Notes: generated by a model from the sequence alone, not told the origin. Positions 19,839-30,144 are shown, numbered from the stretch's first letter. The stretch: DNA of 64,000 nucleotides from Poteriospumella lacustris (GCA_008000375.1 SMOI01000075.1:61563-125562); one strand, 5' to 3'. Numbers and translations are program-made.

Positions 19839-21969
19839 GATCTGCCGCGGCGGCCACGGCGACGTCGAACCAAGAGGTCGCCCTCGTCTATCCGCTGCTG
19901 CAGCCGCTGAAGCGCAAAGCCGACCTCATCGGCGGCGGTGGCGGTGGCGGTGGGAAGAAAGAGCGCGGCGCGTCCTTCGCTGACGCCGACCACCCCGCCG
20001 CCGCCACCGCCGCCACCGCCAGCCGCAGTGGCTCACCGTCCACCGCCGCGACGACGAAGACGAAGACGTTCTCCGACCGCCCCGCGGAGCTGGAGCACGC
20101 GTATTATTCGATGTGGACGACGAGCACCGCCGCGGTCAAGTTCACAGCGCTGACGCCCGCGGCGGCGACGATGGCGACGTCGTTTCTCGACGTCGGCGGG
20201 GCCCTCGGCGGCGGTGGCAGCGGCAGCAGCGTCGCCGCCGTCGCCGTGGTGCCCGTCCGCGACGTGCTGCTGCACGGCGAACAGACCGACCGCTCGGGCC
20301 ACGAGTTCGAGTACACGACGTGGCTGCGGGCCGTCGACGAGACACACACCACCGCCACCGGCCACGGGAACGGCAGCAGCAGCGACGGCGGCGCATCGGT
20401 CGAGGCGCAGGTAAGACACCGACGGACGACGACAACGACAACGACAACGACGCGGTGACTGACGCGGTGACTGACGCGGTGACTGACGCGGGGGCGGTAC
20501 AGGTGGGTCGCTTGACGGCGGCGATGAATTTGGACGCGGCGCTGCTGGCGGCCGATCCGACGGAGGCGCTGCTCACGCCCCTGGCACCCGCCGCGACGGC
20601 GGCGGCGGCTGCGCCGAGTAGCAGCGGCGGAGGCGGAGGCGGTGGTGGCGCGGCGGTGGATCTCCTCGTGCGCGTGTCATTGACGCTGCCGCCGCTGAAG
20701 CGTGTCCTGTCGCCGTCCGAGGCCGACCGACGCGTCAGCGACGTGCTCCAGCGTCTCCAACGGGCGGCGCTTCGCGATGGCGGCGGCGGCGGCTACGATG
20801 GCTCCGACTACGACGGCTCCGGCGGCTCCGGCGGTGGCTCCGGCGCTGGCGCTGGCTCCTCGTCGTCGTCGTCGTCGGCCGCGTCGACGCTGACGATGCT
20901 CTGGCACATGCGCGACCACGTGAAGCACGCGCAGAACACGATGGCCGCCATCCTCGACGCCTTCGAGAGCGTCAAGAACTTGCTCAACTGGACGTCGCCC
21001 GTGCGCACGTTGCCGTTGTTCCTCGCGCTGGTGGCGCTGTGGCTGTTGACGGTGGTCGTGCCGGGGCGGCTGCTCGTGCTGCTCGTGGGGCTGTACGAGT
21101 TTCTGTACGTGATCCTGCCGATCCCCGACGGCAACGAGCTGAGCATTCGCTTCCAGAACGTGCTGCAGTCGATCCCCAACGACGACGACTTGATGCAGAT
21201 CTACGCCGACGAGCGCGCACGGCGGCAGGTGGCGCAGGTGGTCGCGGCCAAGGCGGCGCAACGGGCGGCGGTGTTGAATGCGTCGTTGCGGGTGCGGTGG
21301 ATGGGGCCCGGGCAAGTGAAACTGCTGCGCCGGGTGAACGTGGCGGCGGTCTCGTCGTCGGGCGGTGGCGGCGGTGCGGCGGTGATGGAGTGGCAGGCGG
21401 TGTTCGTCCTGGTGCAGGGCCAGCGCGTCGCCTGGTGGACGACGGCCGACGACCTCGACCGTGGCAAGGTAACTTCGACGTCGACGCGTTGTAGCGGCAG
21501 CGGCAGCTAACGCGTGTGTCTCTCTGTGTCTCTCTGTGTGTCTCTCTCTGTGTCTCTCTCTGTGTGTGTCTCTGTGTGTCTCTTCGGTGCAGGCGCCGAT
21601 CGGACAGCTGCTCATCGGCCACGTCGCGGGCTTCACGCAGGTGTCGCCCATCGACCTGAAGAAGGTAAAGAACAGACAACAGACCCACCCCACCGAGGTC
21701 GTCTTCATCAGTGCCGCTGTTCACCTGTCTCTGTATGTCCCTGTGTCTCTGTGTGTCGCTGTGTCTCTGTGTGTCTCTGTGTGTCTCTGTGTGTCTCTGT
21801 CGGTGAGTAGTTCGCGGGCACCGGCGGCAGTACGACAGGCATCTTCGGCGAGGACACGCTCGGCAAACCGCTGCAGATCGTCGTGCACATCGACGAGGGC
21901 GACGCCGCGACGCTGTTCAAAGCCGCCGTCGCCGAGCAGTTGGCGCTGCAGGACCATCGCCAGCGATGA
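16060..21969 (+). CDS. Large C1-C2 domain protein with two membrane blocks, ten exons
   Basis: The spliced frame gives about 1,717 residues. Exons: 16060-16174, 16237-16323, 16391-16455, 16519-16572, 16636-16751, 16825-16902, 16969-20410, 20503-21468, 21593-21664, 21811-21969; all junctions keep frame with GT-AG introns. Residues 1-60 form a C1-like zinc finger (H4, CxxC at 15-18, CxxC at 35-38, then x4-H-x2-C, then C56). Residues 68-190 look like a C2 domain ending WFPLEHV. A long Ser/Pro/Ala-rich region with a (LP)n run follows, then a second C2-like part, a hydrophobic pair near 19010-19110 and another near 21000-21110. The C-terminus resembles a PH/GRAM-type fold (EWQAVFVLVQGQRVAWW). The domain set suggests a lipid-binding membrane-contact or trafficking protein like MCTP or UNC13-type proteins; I do not know a family with this exact layout. 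Confidence 0.75.
20411..20502 (+). repeat. Short tandem repeat inside intron 7
   Basis: The intron between exons 7 and 8 of the C1-C2 gene consists largely of (GACAAC) units followed by four copies of a 12-mer, CGCGGTGACTGA. Two later introns of the same gene, about 21511-21590 and 21720-21800, are CTGTGTGTCTCT-type pyrimidine repeats next to the acceptor. These appear to be expanded polypyrimidine tracts. Confidence 0.7.
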
Positions 21970-22643
21970 CCGGGACGACGACGTCGTCGTCTCCACCGCC
22001 GCCTCCCCTCCGCCGAGAGAAGAGGGCTGCCCCCGACTGCGACACAGCGTCGCAGTGGAAACAGCCGCCCTCGCCCCCTCGCATCAGTTTCAGTTTCAGT
22101 TTCTGTGTCGTGTGTGTCGTCTCTGTGTGTTAAACTGCTGCCGCATCTCCATAAACCTTCCTCCCTCCCTCCTCCCGCCTCTGTTCCCTCATTTAGGAGG
22201 CGCATTACTGTCTCTGGATGATATCAATGGGGAAGCTGCAGGAGCTGCCCCCACAGTGCACACAGTTCCTGCTGGACAGCTCCCTGTTACGTTCCCTGTC
22301 ATTGATTGGGGTAGTTCCACTAGTCATCGGACCACGTCTGATGATGGTCGATGTTCTGCTCCATTTCCCCGTTGTATTGGCCTGGTGCTTGTAACTGTTT
22401 CAATCCAATGTTGATACGAACTTATTACGTTTATGTGTGAGAAAAGGGCACGTCGCCAACGTTGATATCGTTGGGAAATCCATGTCACTGCGCATGTTTT
22501 GGAGTGGGAAACAGAGGTGGGCACATGTGATCCATTGTGGCAGCGGTGGTCGAGGGGAACAGCGAACTACGTTTTACCAGTAGCTGCTGCTCGACTGCTG
22601 CGAGTGCGACTGGTTAGCAGGAGACTGTGATGCTTGAATCCTC
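21970..22643. other. 3' flank of the C1-C2 gene and intergenic
   Basis: This is 674 bp. The first 200 bp or so (to about 22175) recurs in diverged form at 24100-24300 together with the last coding exon. The rest is unique with no supported gene. Confidence 0.5.
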
Positions 22644-23223
22644 CTACCCCGCTCCCCCCACGTCGTCTTCTTCATCTTCTTCCGACGCATAACCCTTCTC
22701 TCCTTGCGATCGTGGACTGGGAGCGGAGGAGGACGACAAGGCTACGCCGCCAGTCCGATTCCCCACCATCATTGTCGACGCTGCAGTCGCAGCACTCACA
22801 GACCCCGGGACGTTGCTTGCTTGCGGAAACAAGCCATCAATGCGTTGCACCAGGGTGTTCACGGTCGTGGAAAGGGTGTTCACGATCTTCTCCAAGTGAT
22901 CGAGCCTCGAGCCCGGAAGCACAATATTTTTGGTCGCAAGGAACTCCATCTTCATAGAAGACTTCGTTTGCGTGGCCGCCTTGATCAGCGCAGCCATTAA
23001 ATCTTTTGCGACCATACGGTGCGTTCTATTATTTGAGTCGAGATGAAACCCTGAGGAGTGGTGGAGCACGATGCATATAACGCGATTGCTCACTGTTCCA
23101 TAAGTGTTCCTCACCTTCCATGAAGGCCTCCGAAGATTGCAAGTGTGCTGTTTCTGCTGACACGAATGTCACTTCATGAAGTTCAGCCGCTTCCAAAAGT
23201 TCATCTTTAAGCTCAAGAAATTA
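22644..23223 (-). CDS. Coiled-coil protein fragment, two visible exons, possibly broken
   Basis: Last exon 22644-23002, preceding exon 23115 to about 23223; the 112-nt intron is GT-AG and the junction keeps frame (Glu-Asp-Leu). The product has a helical, acidic start (LELKDELLEAAELHE), a second helix with DHLEKIVNTLSTTVNTLVQR (heptad-like, probable coiled coil) and a Ser-rich acidic tail ending DVGGAG. Upstream of 23223 the frame meets a TAA directly after the acceptor AG, and the next segment is an inverted copy of the same exon. Either an alternative acceptor a few bases downstream is used with an unidentified first exon, or the gene has lost its 5' part. I do not recognise the family. Confidence 0.4.
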
Positions 23224-23326
23224 CTGGGGATAAGAAAAGCATTGGTGTGTGTCTGCTTTTCCTATCCCCAGGAATTTCTTGAACTTAAAGAAGAACTCCT
23301 GGAAGCGGCTGAGCTTCACGAAGAGA
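23176..23326. repeat. Imperfect palindrome made of two inverted exon copies
   Basis: Two arms of about 70 bp (about 23176-23243 and 23254-23326) are inverted copies differing at about ten positions, around a loop of roughly 10 bp. Each arm, read outward from the loop, gives a splice acceptor (TTATCCCCAG or CTATCCCCAG) followed by a peptide FLELK[DE]ELLEAAELHE. The left arm belongs to the minus-strand coiled-coil exon; the right arm is a plus-strand copy that stops soon after (TTTCGTGTAGTAG). Confidence 0.85.
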
Positions 23327-23468
23327 CTTTCGTGTAGTAGTTTCCCATTTTTTCGTGCTTTGATTTGTGATTGCATCATTTTTTGCTTCGAGGATGAAAG
23401 GAAAATAAAAAGCACTCTGATATGATGATGACAGCGGATCAAAGTGCTCTCACCCAACGTTGATTGAG

Positions 23469-23905
23469 GTCGGGTCAATCGGGTCAAACAGTCGAGTCAA
23501 TCCTCATTTCCTCACCTGATCCTCACTGCTGCTGTTGTTCGCAGGAGAGTTCATGCTCATCATGTCACAATCCGACATTTGGGACCAACTTGCGTGTTTC
23601 CGTATCTTTGAATTTTCGGTCTTTCCGAAATAGTTCCGAAAGTCCGTCGCTAAGTAAGGCGATAGAGAGAGTGCAATGGTCGGTCAAACAGAGTCGAGTC
23701 AAACAGTCGGGTCAAACACAGTCGAGTCAATCGGTCGGGTCAATCGGGTCAAACAGTCGAGTCAATCCTCGCTGCTGCTGCTGCTGTTCGCAGGAGAGTT
23801 CATGCTCATCATGTCGCAATCCGACATTTGGGTAGAGAGTGCAATCGGTGGGTCAAACAGAGTCGAGTCAAACGGTCGGGTCAATCGGGTCAAACGGTCG
23901 CTTGC
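23469..23905. repeat. Minisatellite of GGTCAA/GAGTCAA units with embedded exon-like block
   Basis: Repeated units such as GGGTCAATCGGGTCAAACAG and GAGTCGAGTCAAACAGTC fill 23469-23516, 23679-23768 and 23850-23900. Between them a block reading GTTCGCAGGAGAGTTCATG and continuing to the tract ending CCGACATTTGGG occurs twice (about 23537-23583 and 23786-23833). The block resembles an acceptor plus short exon. I see no continuous gene. Confidence 0.75.
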
Positions 23906-24029
23906 AAAGAAGTGCGTCTCACTGTGCTGCAGCTGCAGCATCGGTCGGTTCTGCGTCCATCTTCTTCGTCCCTCGTCCGCAGCAGCAGACGCAGCCAGTG
24001 GAGCGGTAGGGGTTGTTTGGGTGTGGGAG

Positions 24030-24255
24030 TGACGGGCATCTTCTTCGGCGAGGACACGCTCGGCAAACCGCTGCAGATCGTCGTGGGGCACATCGACGAG
24101 GGCGACGCCGCGCTGCAGGACCATCGCCAGCATATGTCGCCCGCCTACCCCCCCCCCCGACTGCAACACAGCGTCGCAGTGGACAGTGGACCCCCTCTCT
24201 CCTCGCCCCTCGCATGTGCCGTCTCTGTGTGTTCAACTGCTGCCGATTTTCCGTC
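24030..24255 (+). pseudogene. Truncated copy of the C1-C2 gene's last exon
   Basis: This stretch matches 21838 to about 22090, that is most of exon 10 plus its 3' flank. Relative to the source it has an extra TTC, a GG insertion, loss of the 36 bp that encode the middle of the exon (lost between two GCG-CTG motifs), and substitutions around the stop codon. No other exon of the parent gene lies next to it, so it cannot make the protein. It shows that a piece of this locus was copied about 2.2 kb downstream. Confidence 0.8.
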
Positions 24256-24419
24256 GCTGTTCCTATACATCTACCTCCACCGTTACTTCCACCGTTACCT
24301 CTACCATCACCTCCTGTGGCTCTTATCGTCGTCGTTACATGTGACCGTCACCGTGCGACACGACCTCCTCCTCCTCACCTCTCACCGCTCGGCGGGGGGA
24401 GGGGGTGGAAGGCTGCAGC

Positions 24420-25993
24420 CTATGGCCAGATGTGTGCGCGGACGCCTTTCTTCCGCAGCTCGATGAAGAACCGCAGCACATGCGGCCGGTCCAGCACCAG
24501 CCCATGCGACGTCGCCGGCACGCGCTTGCCCCACCCACACGACGTCATCACCTCGCAGCGGAAATGCAACTCGAAGAAGAACTCGTCGACCAAACCCGCC
24601 AGCGACTCGTCGGCCAGGAGGCTCAGCGCGATGGGCATTTCGTAGTCCGGCGAATCGATGTCGAGTTTGAAGGCGACGAAGTCTTCTGGCTGCGCCATCG
24701 CCTGGAGGTAGCGGATGGGCGAGTCGGGATCGGAGCTGTTGGCGGAGATGGGGACGTTGTAGAAGTGCCAGTTGTGTTTCCAGGCCATCGGCACGCGGCG
24801 CCAGTAGTCACGCGGCTCCAGCAACGTCATTTCCCAGGCGTAGACCCGGTCGAAACCGACTTTGCGCTACACAGAAACAGCGACAGGACACAGTGACAGG
24901 ACGCAGGGTGCAGGGGTGAGCGACGAGGAGTCAACAGAGGAGAGGGCGGGGGGTAACGTACCTGGGCGAAGGCGCACGTGAACCAAAACAGCGACGAGTC
25001 AAAGGTCGAGGTGCCCGCGTCGAGCATGTAATGGCGCACCGGTTGATTCCGTTGACGTCGCGTGGTCGTGGACGTGGCCGATGACGATGACGAGGACGGC
25101 GTCGTCGCAGACGTTGTACCGTAGCGTAGGCGACGACCGGTGGCACTGCTGTACGACTGGTCGAACAGCGCCTTTCCGGACTGTAACAACACGTAATCGA
25201 CATTGGAGCGACCGGTACGGGGCGTATCGGCCTGTAACAGGGGCCGTACGGGACGACAGGCCCCAAAGGAGAACGGATGACGCGCGTGGATCGTGATCGG
25301 CTCGATCCACTCGATCCACCGCTCCACACGACCACCACACGTCCGCGTCACTTCGAAACGCGACAAATACTCGAAATCGTCACTCGTGAGTAGATCCCGT
25401 GAGACAGCGTCTAATCCCATGTGCAACGAGACGCGGTTGAGCCATTTCGTCGAGTTCTGCAGCGTCTCGGGGTGTAAGACGTAGTCCATCAGCGCTTTGA
25501 ACCGCGCGGGGTCGGTGTGGTCGCTGGACAACGAACTGATATGATCGGCCATGGCCAGGTCACGTAGCTCTTGAGGACTGGAGACGTAGACCTTGTGCAG
25601 GGTACACGTCTCGTCGGCGTTGCGATCGGCCGCAGAGGACGAGGTCGAGGACGAGGACGAAGCGCCGTCTTCCTCACCGCGGTAACGTCGCGAATGCGGC
25701 GAAAAGGGACTGTAGTTGTTCCCGATAGGCTTCGAGAAGTACTCACCACTGGATGGCGTCACCGCGGAACAGCAAATCGCTCGGCCATCGGGCAGTTTGC
25801 ACGGTCGAGCGACGTGTTTGGAGGTGAGCGGCACGTCGAAGGTGTTGCCCCATTTAACGCATCCAGCGGTCGACGCCAGGTTCCGTCGATCGTCTTCCGT
25901 ATGCACTTCCTCCACAGCCCAAGACTCACCCTCTGGTTGCAATCTACCCAATTGCAGCCAACTAAAGAGGACCAGTAGCCAATACACACCCAT
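24420..25993 (-). CDS. Secreted or ER-lumenal protein with FkbM-methyltransferase-like domain, two exons
   Basis: Exon 1 is 24962-25993 and exon 2 is 24420-24866 (95-nt GT-AG intron, phase 0), giving 492 residues. An N-terminal hydrophobic stretch (GVYWLLVLFSWLQL) is a signal peptide or type II anchor. A Ser-rich linker lies at about 115-150. The C-terminal half resembles a Rossmann methyltransferase of FkbM type: MLDAGTSTFDSSLFWF would be motif I, then VYAWE (motif II acidic residue), FVAFKLDIDSPDYE and LVDEFFFELHF. Proteins of this kind are common, unnamed and signal-anchored in algae and oomycetes; substrates are unknown. The start at 25993 is the first ATG and places the hydrophobic segment at the very N-terminus. 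Confidence 0.65.
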
Positions 25994-26360
25994 GACTGCG
26001 GTTAGTGGTGGCGGGTTTGGAAGCGATGGTTGACTGGTCAAGCTACAGGCGTCGCAATCACAAAGAGGGACGTCTCTCTTGCCAATTACCTTGTGTCCTA
26101 TCCCATCTATCTCATGGTTTCCTCCTCATCAACAATGTTATCGCCCGCCCCACTCGTCGCGTTTTATGTTCAAACGACGCTCCACTGTAAATCTGAAACG
26201 CTCTTCAGTCAGGAGCCGTCGAGGTCACCGTTGTCAGCGAATCAGAACGGCTATTGATATTGAAAGAAAAACAGATATTCTTTCGTCTGGGATTTTGAAG
26301 CGAAAGATTCATCGGTGACTGTGAGTGACCACGTGTGTGTTGTTGTTGAGTGCAACAAAT
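25994..26360. promoter_or_regulatory. Divergent promoter region, methyltransferase-like gene and MFS gene
   Basis: This is 367 bp between two outward-pointing start codons. Both promoters must be here or in 5' introns. No clear motif or other gene is visible. Confidence 0.4.
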
Positions 26361-27824
26361 ATGAGCAACGATGAAGACGATCACCGTTTGGTCCGGCGAC
26401 CGCAACGAGAGAGGAGAGCCACCAGTAGTAGTGAGCAAGACGATGCTGCCCCCAGTATGAACGAGAAGACTCAACATTCGATGAAGAGTGGGGACGTTGT
26501 TGGTGGTTCTTCGAGTTGCTTTTGGATCGGGTCGGCGAGTTTGTTCGTCGGTTTCTTCGCTTCGTCGTTAACGTTGCCGTTTCTGCAGTCGCAACGCGAC
26601 AAACTGGGATGTGACGCATTGTGCTTCGGAACGATGCAGTCGGCCCGATCCACCTTGTCTCTCCTCGGAAGCGTTCTCATCGGTCGTCTTTCCGATCAAT
26701 GCGGGCGCTCCACGGCGCTGTACGTGGGTGTGGCGGCGTCCCTGTTCTCGCTCGCCGTCAGTTTGTACGCGTCCAACGTCCTGTTCATGTGGATCGCCAT
26801 GGTTCCGGTCGCGTTACTCAATCAAAACTTCAGTGTCATGAAAGCGCTCTTTGCGGATGCGTCGCATGCGCATCGCCTCAGCGACACCGACCGCGCCGCC
26901 GCGATGGGTCGACTGGGCATGGCGGCGGGGCTGTCGTTTATGTTGGCGCCCATGCTCGCCGCCACCGTGCTGACCACCTATGACCAGGCGGTGTCCTTCG
27001 CCATGGTCTTGACGGTAGCGTCGGGTGTGTTGATGACGCAGCTGTCGACGCCGTCCACTGCGCCAGCGTCTGCGTCAGCGCCACCGCCCTCTACCGCCAC
27101 TGCCACCGACCCATCGAACGACGGTTCTCTACGGGCAGCGCTCACTCGCTATGTGATGAACCTGGTCTTGCTGCCCGTCGTACAACTGCCCGGGGCCCAA
27201 TTACTGCTCGCCGTGCGGTGCGGCATGTCGTTGGCGTACCACCTGTTCCTCGCCGCGTGGACGCCGTCGCTGCGCGATCGGTTTCAGTTCGGTGCACGCG
27301 ACCACGCCTGGTTCATGAGTTGGATTGGCCTGTGGTACGCCGTGAGTCAGGGTTACCTGGCGAAGGTGCTCATACGATGGGCGGGGGTGGAGGGCGGCAC
27401 GCGGTTGCTGCAGGCGTGCGTGGTCTGTTTGAGTGCGGGACGGGTGGTGGCGCTGTGGACGTCGTCGTTGGCGACGGTGTACGTCGTCATGGCGGCTGTG
27501 ATCGTCGCGTTGGGGGTCGTGAACACGATCTTGTCGTCGGCGTGTGCACGGTTGGCCAGCAAGGAAGAGATCGGGGGCCTGTTCGGCGTGATGGAGGCGG
27601 TGGAGAGTCTCGCGGGCATCGTGGGGCCCACGGTCGGGGGGCTGTTGTATCGACAGCACCGTCAAGCGCCATTGGCGATCCTTGTGGGTGTCTATGCGGT
27701 CGTCTTTGTCCTGGTGGCCCTGTTGTACCGACGACACGTGGTGGAACACCCACCGCCGGCCTCGGCGGCGGAGCAGAGGCAGGTCGCCTCTGTCGCCGAC
27801 GACAAACTCGACAAACGCGACTGA
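26361..27824 (+). CDS. Major facilitator superfamily transporter
   Basis: The protein has 487 residues and no introns. About 60 hydrophilic residues are followed by roughly twelve hydrophobic segments in two groups of six, separated by an Ala/Ser/Pro-rich loop (STAPASASAPPP). Motif A of the MFS appears between helices 2 and 3 (GRLSDQCGRSTALYVG), and a shortened version in the second half (ARLASKEEIGGLFG). The pattern fits drug/proton antiporter-like or MFSD9/MFSD10-like carriers; substrate and membrane are unknown. The start at 26361 is the first ATG (MSNDEDD). It is convergent with the alpha/beta hydrolase. Confidence 0.85.
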   Translation: MSNDEDDHRLVRRPQRERRATSSSEQDDAAPSMNEKTQHSMKSGDVVGGSSSCFWIGSASLFVGFFASSLTLPFLQSQRDKLGCDALCFGTMQSARSTLSLLGSVLIGRLSDQCGRSTALYVGVAASLFSLAVSLYASNVLFMWIAMVPVALLNQNFSVMKALFADASHAHRLSDTDRAAAMGRLGMAAGLSFMLAPMLAATVLTTYDQAVSFAMVLTVASGVLMTQLSTPSTAPASASAPPPSTATATDPSNDGSLRAALTRYVMNLVLLPVVQLPGAQLLLAVRCGMSLAYHLFLAAWTPSLRDRFQFGARDHAWFMSWIGLWYAVSQGYLAKVLIRWAGVEGGTRLLQACVVCLSAGRVVALWTSSLATVYVVMAAVIVALGVVNTILSSACARLASKEEIGGLFGVMEAVESLAGIVGPTVGGLLYRQHRQAPLAILVGVYAVVFVLVALLYRRHVVEHPPPASAAEQRQVASVADDKLDKRD

Positions 27825-28104
27825 CCACCCTCCACCGCCGACAACCGCAGGGCCGTGCCAAGGGCCAAGGGAGAAGACAACGCGTATTATTTAGCGGGGG
27901 CAAAGAGGGATGACATAAGATAGCGGCAATGGTCGCGACAGGGCGACCGACAATGGACAAAATCAAGAGATGAAAAACGAAACGGCTGGCGAACAACGAA
28001 CTGCGACACGTCGACGACGTCGACGGCGGCAGCTGCGACCCGATGAGCCTGTGGGTCACACCCGGCAGGGGACAGGACAAGAAACAGACGAAAGATAAGC
28101 GGCG

Positions 28105-30144
28105 CTAGTCCAGCGTCGCATCGGTGAGCGGTGACGATGCCGCGGCCGCCGCCGCCGCGTCACAGCCGCCGCCGCTACGCGTCGTGTCGCCCGTAGTCGG
28201 CGTGCAGCAGGGCGACAGTTTGGTGTCGTGGACGCTGTCGAGGAAGTCGGTGATGATCGTATTCGTGAAGCGGAAGCCGTGACGCCACGGCAGCAGTCCG
28301 ACGGGCCACCCGACGTGGCCACCCATCGCCGTCAGCAGCATAATCTCGTTCTCCCAGACCCACGGGCGCTGCGCGTCGGTCGGGTCCGCGGGCATCGTGT
28401 TCACGTGGATGACGGGGTCGTCAATCGCGTGGATCACCAGCAACGGCACCGGGAACCGCAGCGGTGTTGCCGTTGCCGCAGCGGTGGTCGCCGCGGTGGT
28501 GGCCGCGGTGGACGTGGCTGCGGTGGTGGAGGTGGCAGGCGCTGCAGTGACCGCGGCCTTGGCCGCCATGGCGCGCATGGCCGGCGCGGCGCTCATGTCG
28601 CGGTAGTAGTCGTCGACCGAGGCGTAGCCGTGGATGCCGGTGACCATGACGCTGTCGAAGTCGTAGACGTCCACCAGCCGATCGATGATCTGGGCGCACC
28701 CCGACGCAGCGGTGGCGGTGGAGGCGGCGGTGGTGGGTTTGAATCGCTTCTGCACGACCTCCCAGCCCTTCGCCGTCCCGACAAAGGCTTCTTTCAGGCC
28801 AAAGGCCAACAACGGCTGCCACACCGCACGCGAATGTTGGAAATGGACGTTCTCGATGGTGTCGAAGCAGCCCGCGACGTTGACGACGCCATCGACGTAC
28901 TCCGACAGCGCACTCTTCACCAGCGCGTTCGTCACGACGAAACCGCCCATCGAAATGCCCACGGCGATCAACGTCGCGTCGGCACCCAGCGACGAGCGAA
29001 TGACCTTGGCACAGGCCAAGGCATCCGAGATGCGCGCCCCGTGGAACATGGCGTCCGACTCCAACGGACATTGCTGCAAACCCCGCCCCACCATCACGAA
29101 GACATGCGTGCCACGTTGACGGGCGTGGTAGACGAAGTCCTTCACGTAGCCTTCTTGACTGCCGCCCGTCAGACCCGCGAGTAAGAACACGGCCTTCGCC
29201 GGTGCCGCTGATGCTGCTGCTGTCGCTGTGGCGGTGGGCTCATCGTCCTCGGAGAGAGGAGGCATCCAATCCAAGGCGACGGCTTCGGAGGCATCGGGGG
29301 ACTCGTCGGTGCAGACGCCGTTGTGGTCGGAGAGTGCCACGCGAATCCACCGTCGCTCGTACGTCACCGCGGGCGGTTGGACGGTGAGAAAGGGCACCAG
29401 CGTGCGAATGTCGCCGGACAAGAGCCACGGCGTGGCGCGGAGGAGAACGTTGGCTTGTGCATCGAAGAGGTCGCCGAAGGCCACCGATTCTTGCTGCAGC
29501 GACGGCATCTTCGACAGCAGCCGCTGGGTCGTCGCGTCGGGCGAGGCATACAAACCCGGCGCAAAGCGAGACGAGAAGGGGCGTAGCCAACGCCCGAACG
29601 GCGCCTTGATCAGCACGCCGTAGAAGTGCCGGAGCACCGGATACACCGACATCAGCAGCAGCAGAAACGTCATCACGTGCATCTGCTGCACCGTGATGAA
29701 GGCGTAGGCGGCGATGGCGACCAGTAGATACGGCCGGATGAGAGCGAGCAGTAATTTCCCCACACAAATGAGGACAATGCGAATGTTTTGATAGGAATAA
29801 GGGTTGTAGACGGAGGAGGCTTTGATAGCGGCGGCGGCTGTGGCGGGGGTGGAGACAGCGGCGGTGGCGGTGGTAGTGGTAGTGGCCTCGTTGGGTGGCG
29901 CTGCCGCCGGAGGTGATCTACGCGCGGCTTGGAAATAGTCTTCAAAGCTTTGTTCATGCAAGCCTTGACGAACATGAGAGACGTATTCATTGGATAGCAT
30001 ACGCATCATCGTGGGAGGAGAAGCAGTCATCTTGAAGTCACGTGCTGTGTACAGACCTAGCAGCATGGACGACACCAACAACCAAAACAACAGTGACAAG
30101 ATCAAAAACAACTCTATGTACACGAATGGGTCGCGTGATACCAC
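28105..30144 (-). CDS. Membrane-anchored alpha/beta hydrolase (YheT/ABHD1-3 type)
   Basis: The open frame spans up to 679 residues. The hydrolase core has the YheT/ABHD1-ABHD3 features: AVFLLAGLTGGSQEGYVKD near the oxyanion site, nucleophile elbow GISMGG, and the catalytic His in MGGHVGWP. Relatives act on phospholipids or other esters at membranes. Two hydrophobic regions precede the core, one at the extreme N-terminus (ELFLILSLLFWLLVSSMLLGLY) and one at about residues 125-175. An Ala/Thr-rich insertion (AAPATSTTAATSTAATT) sits between the core strands. The first in-frame ATG is at 30066 and would cut the first hydrophobic helix, so an upstream exon is likely; an acceptor-like AG lies just before the frame's beginning. 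The 5' end is therefore uncertain. Confidence 0.8.
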   Translation of the reverse strand: MVSRDPFVYIELFLILSLLFWLLVSSMLLGLYTARDFKMTASPPTMMRMLSNEYVSHVRQGLHEQSFEDYFQAARRSPPAAAPPNEATTTTTATAAVSTPATAAAAIKASSVYNPYSYQNIRIVLICVGKLLLALIRPYLLVAIAAYAFITVQQMHVMTFLLLLMSVYPVLRHFYGVLIKAPFGRWLRPFSSRFAPGLYASPDATTQRLLSKMPSLQQESVAFGDLFDAQANVLLRATPWLLSGDIRTLVPFLTVQPPAVTYERRWIRVALSDHNGVCTDESPDASEAVALDWMPPLSEDDEPTATATAAASAAPAKAVFLLAGLTGGSQEGYVKDFVYHARQRGTHVFVMVGRGLQQCPLESDAMFHGARISDALACAKVIRSSLGADATLIAVGISMGGFVVTNALVKSALSEYVDGVVNVAGCFDTIENVHFQHSRAVWQPLLAFGLKEAFVGTAKGWEVVQKRFKPTTAASTATAASGCAQIIDRLVDVYDFDSVMVTGIHGYASVDDYYRDMSAAPAMRAMAAKAAVTAAPATSTTAATSTAATTAATTAAATATPLRFPVPLLVIHAIDDPVIHVNTMPADPTDAQRPWVWENEIMLLTAMGGHVGWPVGLLPWRHGFRFTNTIITDFLDSVHDTKLSPCCTPTTGDTTRSGGGCDAAAAAAASSPLTDATLD

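Noticed and set aside
23464-24645. Several plus-strand small proteins in the repeat-rich stretch
   Set aside because: They run through minisatellite and the truncated exon copy and share no plausible start, domain or splice model.
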